Source of the DNA: Liolophura sinensis
Taxonomy: Eukaryota > Mollusca > Polyplacophora > Chitonida > Chitonidae
Assembly (NCBI RefSeq): GCF_032854445.1
Contig: NC_088298.1
Span: forward strand, 22,343,295-22,407,294
Length of the DNA stretch: 64,000 nucleotides
Reading direction: 5' to 3'
Every line of letters starts with the position of its first letter. Within the stretch, counting starts at the first letter, position 1. A model generated the notes under the pieces. It was not told the DNA's origin and made no database searches. It worked only from the letters and a program-made list of their open reading frames with translations. A program made the translations under genes and the position numbers. Shown here piece by piece: positions 62,748 to 64,000 of this stretch.

Positions 62748-64000
62748 ATTGCCATTTAGTCCACACTGCCATGTAGTCCACACTGCCTTGTAGTCCACAC
62801 TGCCTTTTAGTCCACACTGCCATGTAGTCCACACTGCCTTTTAGTCCACACTGCCTTGTAGTCTACACTGCCTTTTAGTCCACACTGCCATGTAGTCCAC
62901 ACTGCCTTGTAGTCCACACTGCCATGTGGTCCACACTGCCATGTGGTCCACGTAGTGTAGTCCACACTGTAGTCCACACTGCCATGTGGGTCTTGTAGTC
63001 CACACTGCCATGTGGTCCACACTGCCATGTAGTCCACACTGCCTTGTAGTCTACACTGCCTTTTAGTCCACACTGCCATGTAGTCCACACTGCCTTGTAG
63101 TCTACACTGCCATGTGGTCCACACTGCCTTGTAGTCCACACTGCCTTGTAGTCTACACTGCCTTTTAGTCCACACTGCCATGTAGTCCACACTGCCTTGT
63201 AGTCCACACTGCCTTTTAGTCCACACTGCCATGTAGTCCACACTGCCTTTTAGTCCACACTGCCTTGTAGTCTACACTGCCTTTTAGTCCACACTGCCAT
63301 GTAGTCCACACTGCCTTGTAGTCCACACTGCCATGTGGTCCACACTGCCATGTGGTCCACGTAGTGTAGTCCACACTGTAGTCCACACTGCCATGTGGGT
63401 CTTGTAGTCCACACTGCCATGTGGTCCACACTGCCATGTAGTCCACACTGCCTTGTAGTCTACACTGCCTTTTAGTCCACACTGCCATGTAGTCCACACT
63501 GCCTTGTAGTCTACACTGCCATGTGGTCCACACTGCCTTGTAGTCCACACTGCCTTGTAGTCTACACTGCCTTTTAGTCCACACTGCCATGTAGTCCACA
63601 CTGCCTTGTAGTCTACACTGCCTTGTAGTCCACACTGCCATGTAGTTCACACTGCCTTGTAGTCCACACTGCCATGTAGTCCACACTGCCTTGTAGTCCA
63701 CACTGCCTTGTAGTCCACACTGTCATGTGGTCCACACTGCCTTGTAGTCTACACTGCCTTGTAGTCCACACTGCCATGTAGTTCACACTGCCTTGTAGTC
63801 CACACTGCCATGTAGTCCACACTGCCTTGTAGTCCACACTGCCTTGTAGTCCACACTGCCATGTGGTCCACACTGCCTTGTAGTCCACACTGCCATGTAG
63901 TCCACACTGCCTTGTAGTCCACACTGCCTTGTAGTCCACACTGCCATGTGGTCCACACTGCCTTGTAGTCCACACTGCCATGTAGTCTACACTGCCTTGT
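62748..64000. repeat. 17-bp satellite with higher-order 409-bp period, open at right edge
   Basis: Over 70 copies of TAGTCCACACTGCCATG or variants ending CTTG/CTTT. An irregular CACGTAGTGTAGTCC segment occurs at about 62949 and again 409 bases later, and the order of variants around it is the same, so a higher-order unit of about 24 monomers is duplicated. Minus-strand frames stay open because no monomer phase contains a stop. Confidence 0.95.

Noticed and set aside
62807-63981. Several minus-strand frames of 74-161 codons
   Set aside because: The 17-bp satellite has no stop in minus frames; no start context, splice sites or domain.

Overview
This is a eukaryotic, intron-rich window from an invertebrate, most likely a mollusc or another lophotrochozoan. 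The evidence is GT-AG introns, a high density of tRNA-headed SINEs with an AAATAAAT tail and GTACGGCGTAAAACACC core (a type I associate with mollusc genomes), a vertebrate-style TTAGGG remnant, and a single-exon Toll-like receptor of the kind expanded in lophotrochozoans. The species cannot be named from the sequence alone.

Three protein genes are supported. (1) Plus strand, about 8.1-26.1 kb: a MAGUK scaffold gene of the MPP7/MPP3/MPP4 clade, best matching MPP7. It can be rebuilt as 17 coding exons encoding 568 residues with order L27-L27-PDZ-SH3-GUK. A 5' non-coding exon near 5.6-6.0 kb is possible. (2) Minus strand, 31146-33656: an uninterrupted 836-residue Toll-like receptor with signal peptide, LRRs, one cysteine-rich LRRCT, a membrane helix and a TIR domain. 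(3) Plus strand, about 38.8-46.9 kb: a PRMT2-type gene (SH3 plus arginine methyltransferase) with seven exons found. It has an in-frame TGA in the SAM-binding exon, and its last exon(s) were not found. The remaining coding material is relics: a 1.57 kb Tc1-type transposon with one in-frame TAG inside a MPP7 intron, and a decayed RecQ-like helicase exon on the minus strand near 55 kb.

Layout. 1-8 kb: repeats and unassigned DNA upstream of MPP7. 8-26 kb: MPP7, whose introns carry five large minisatellites and the Tc1 element. 26.8-36.7 kb: the TLR gene lying between two direct copies of a 2.2-2.5 kb segment. 37-47 kb: PRMT2, rich in SINEs. 47-64 kb: no recognised intact gene, but several repeat families, two related minisatellites at 50-51.5 kb, a two-copy hairpin-ended repeat (53.2 and 62.0 kb), and a 17-bp satellite that runs off the right edge.

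The three genes are not an operon and have no obvious shared pathway: epithelial polarity scaffold, innate immune receptor, arginine methyltransferase. The most unusual signals are two MPP7 introns whose minisatellites appear to have grown from the exon/5' splice-site junction itself, so they hold arrays of pseudo-donor sites; the TGA in PRMT2; the direct-repeat bracket around the TLR; and the repeat family whose end folds into a roughly 55-60 bp hairpin in both copies.
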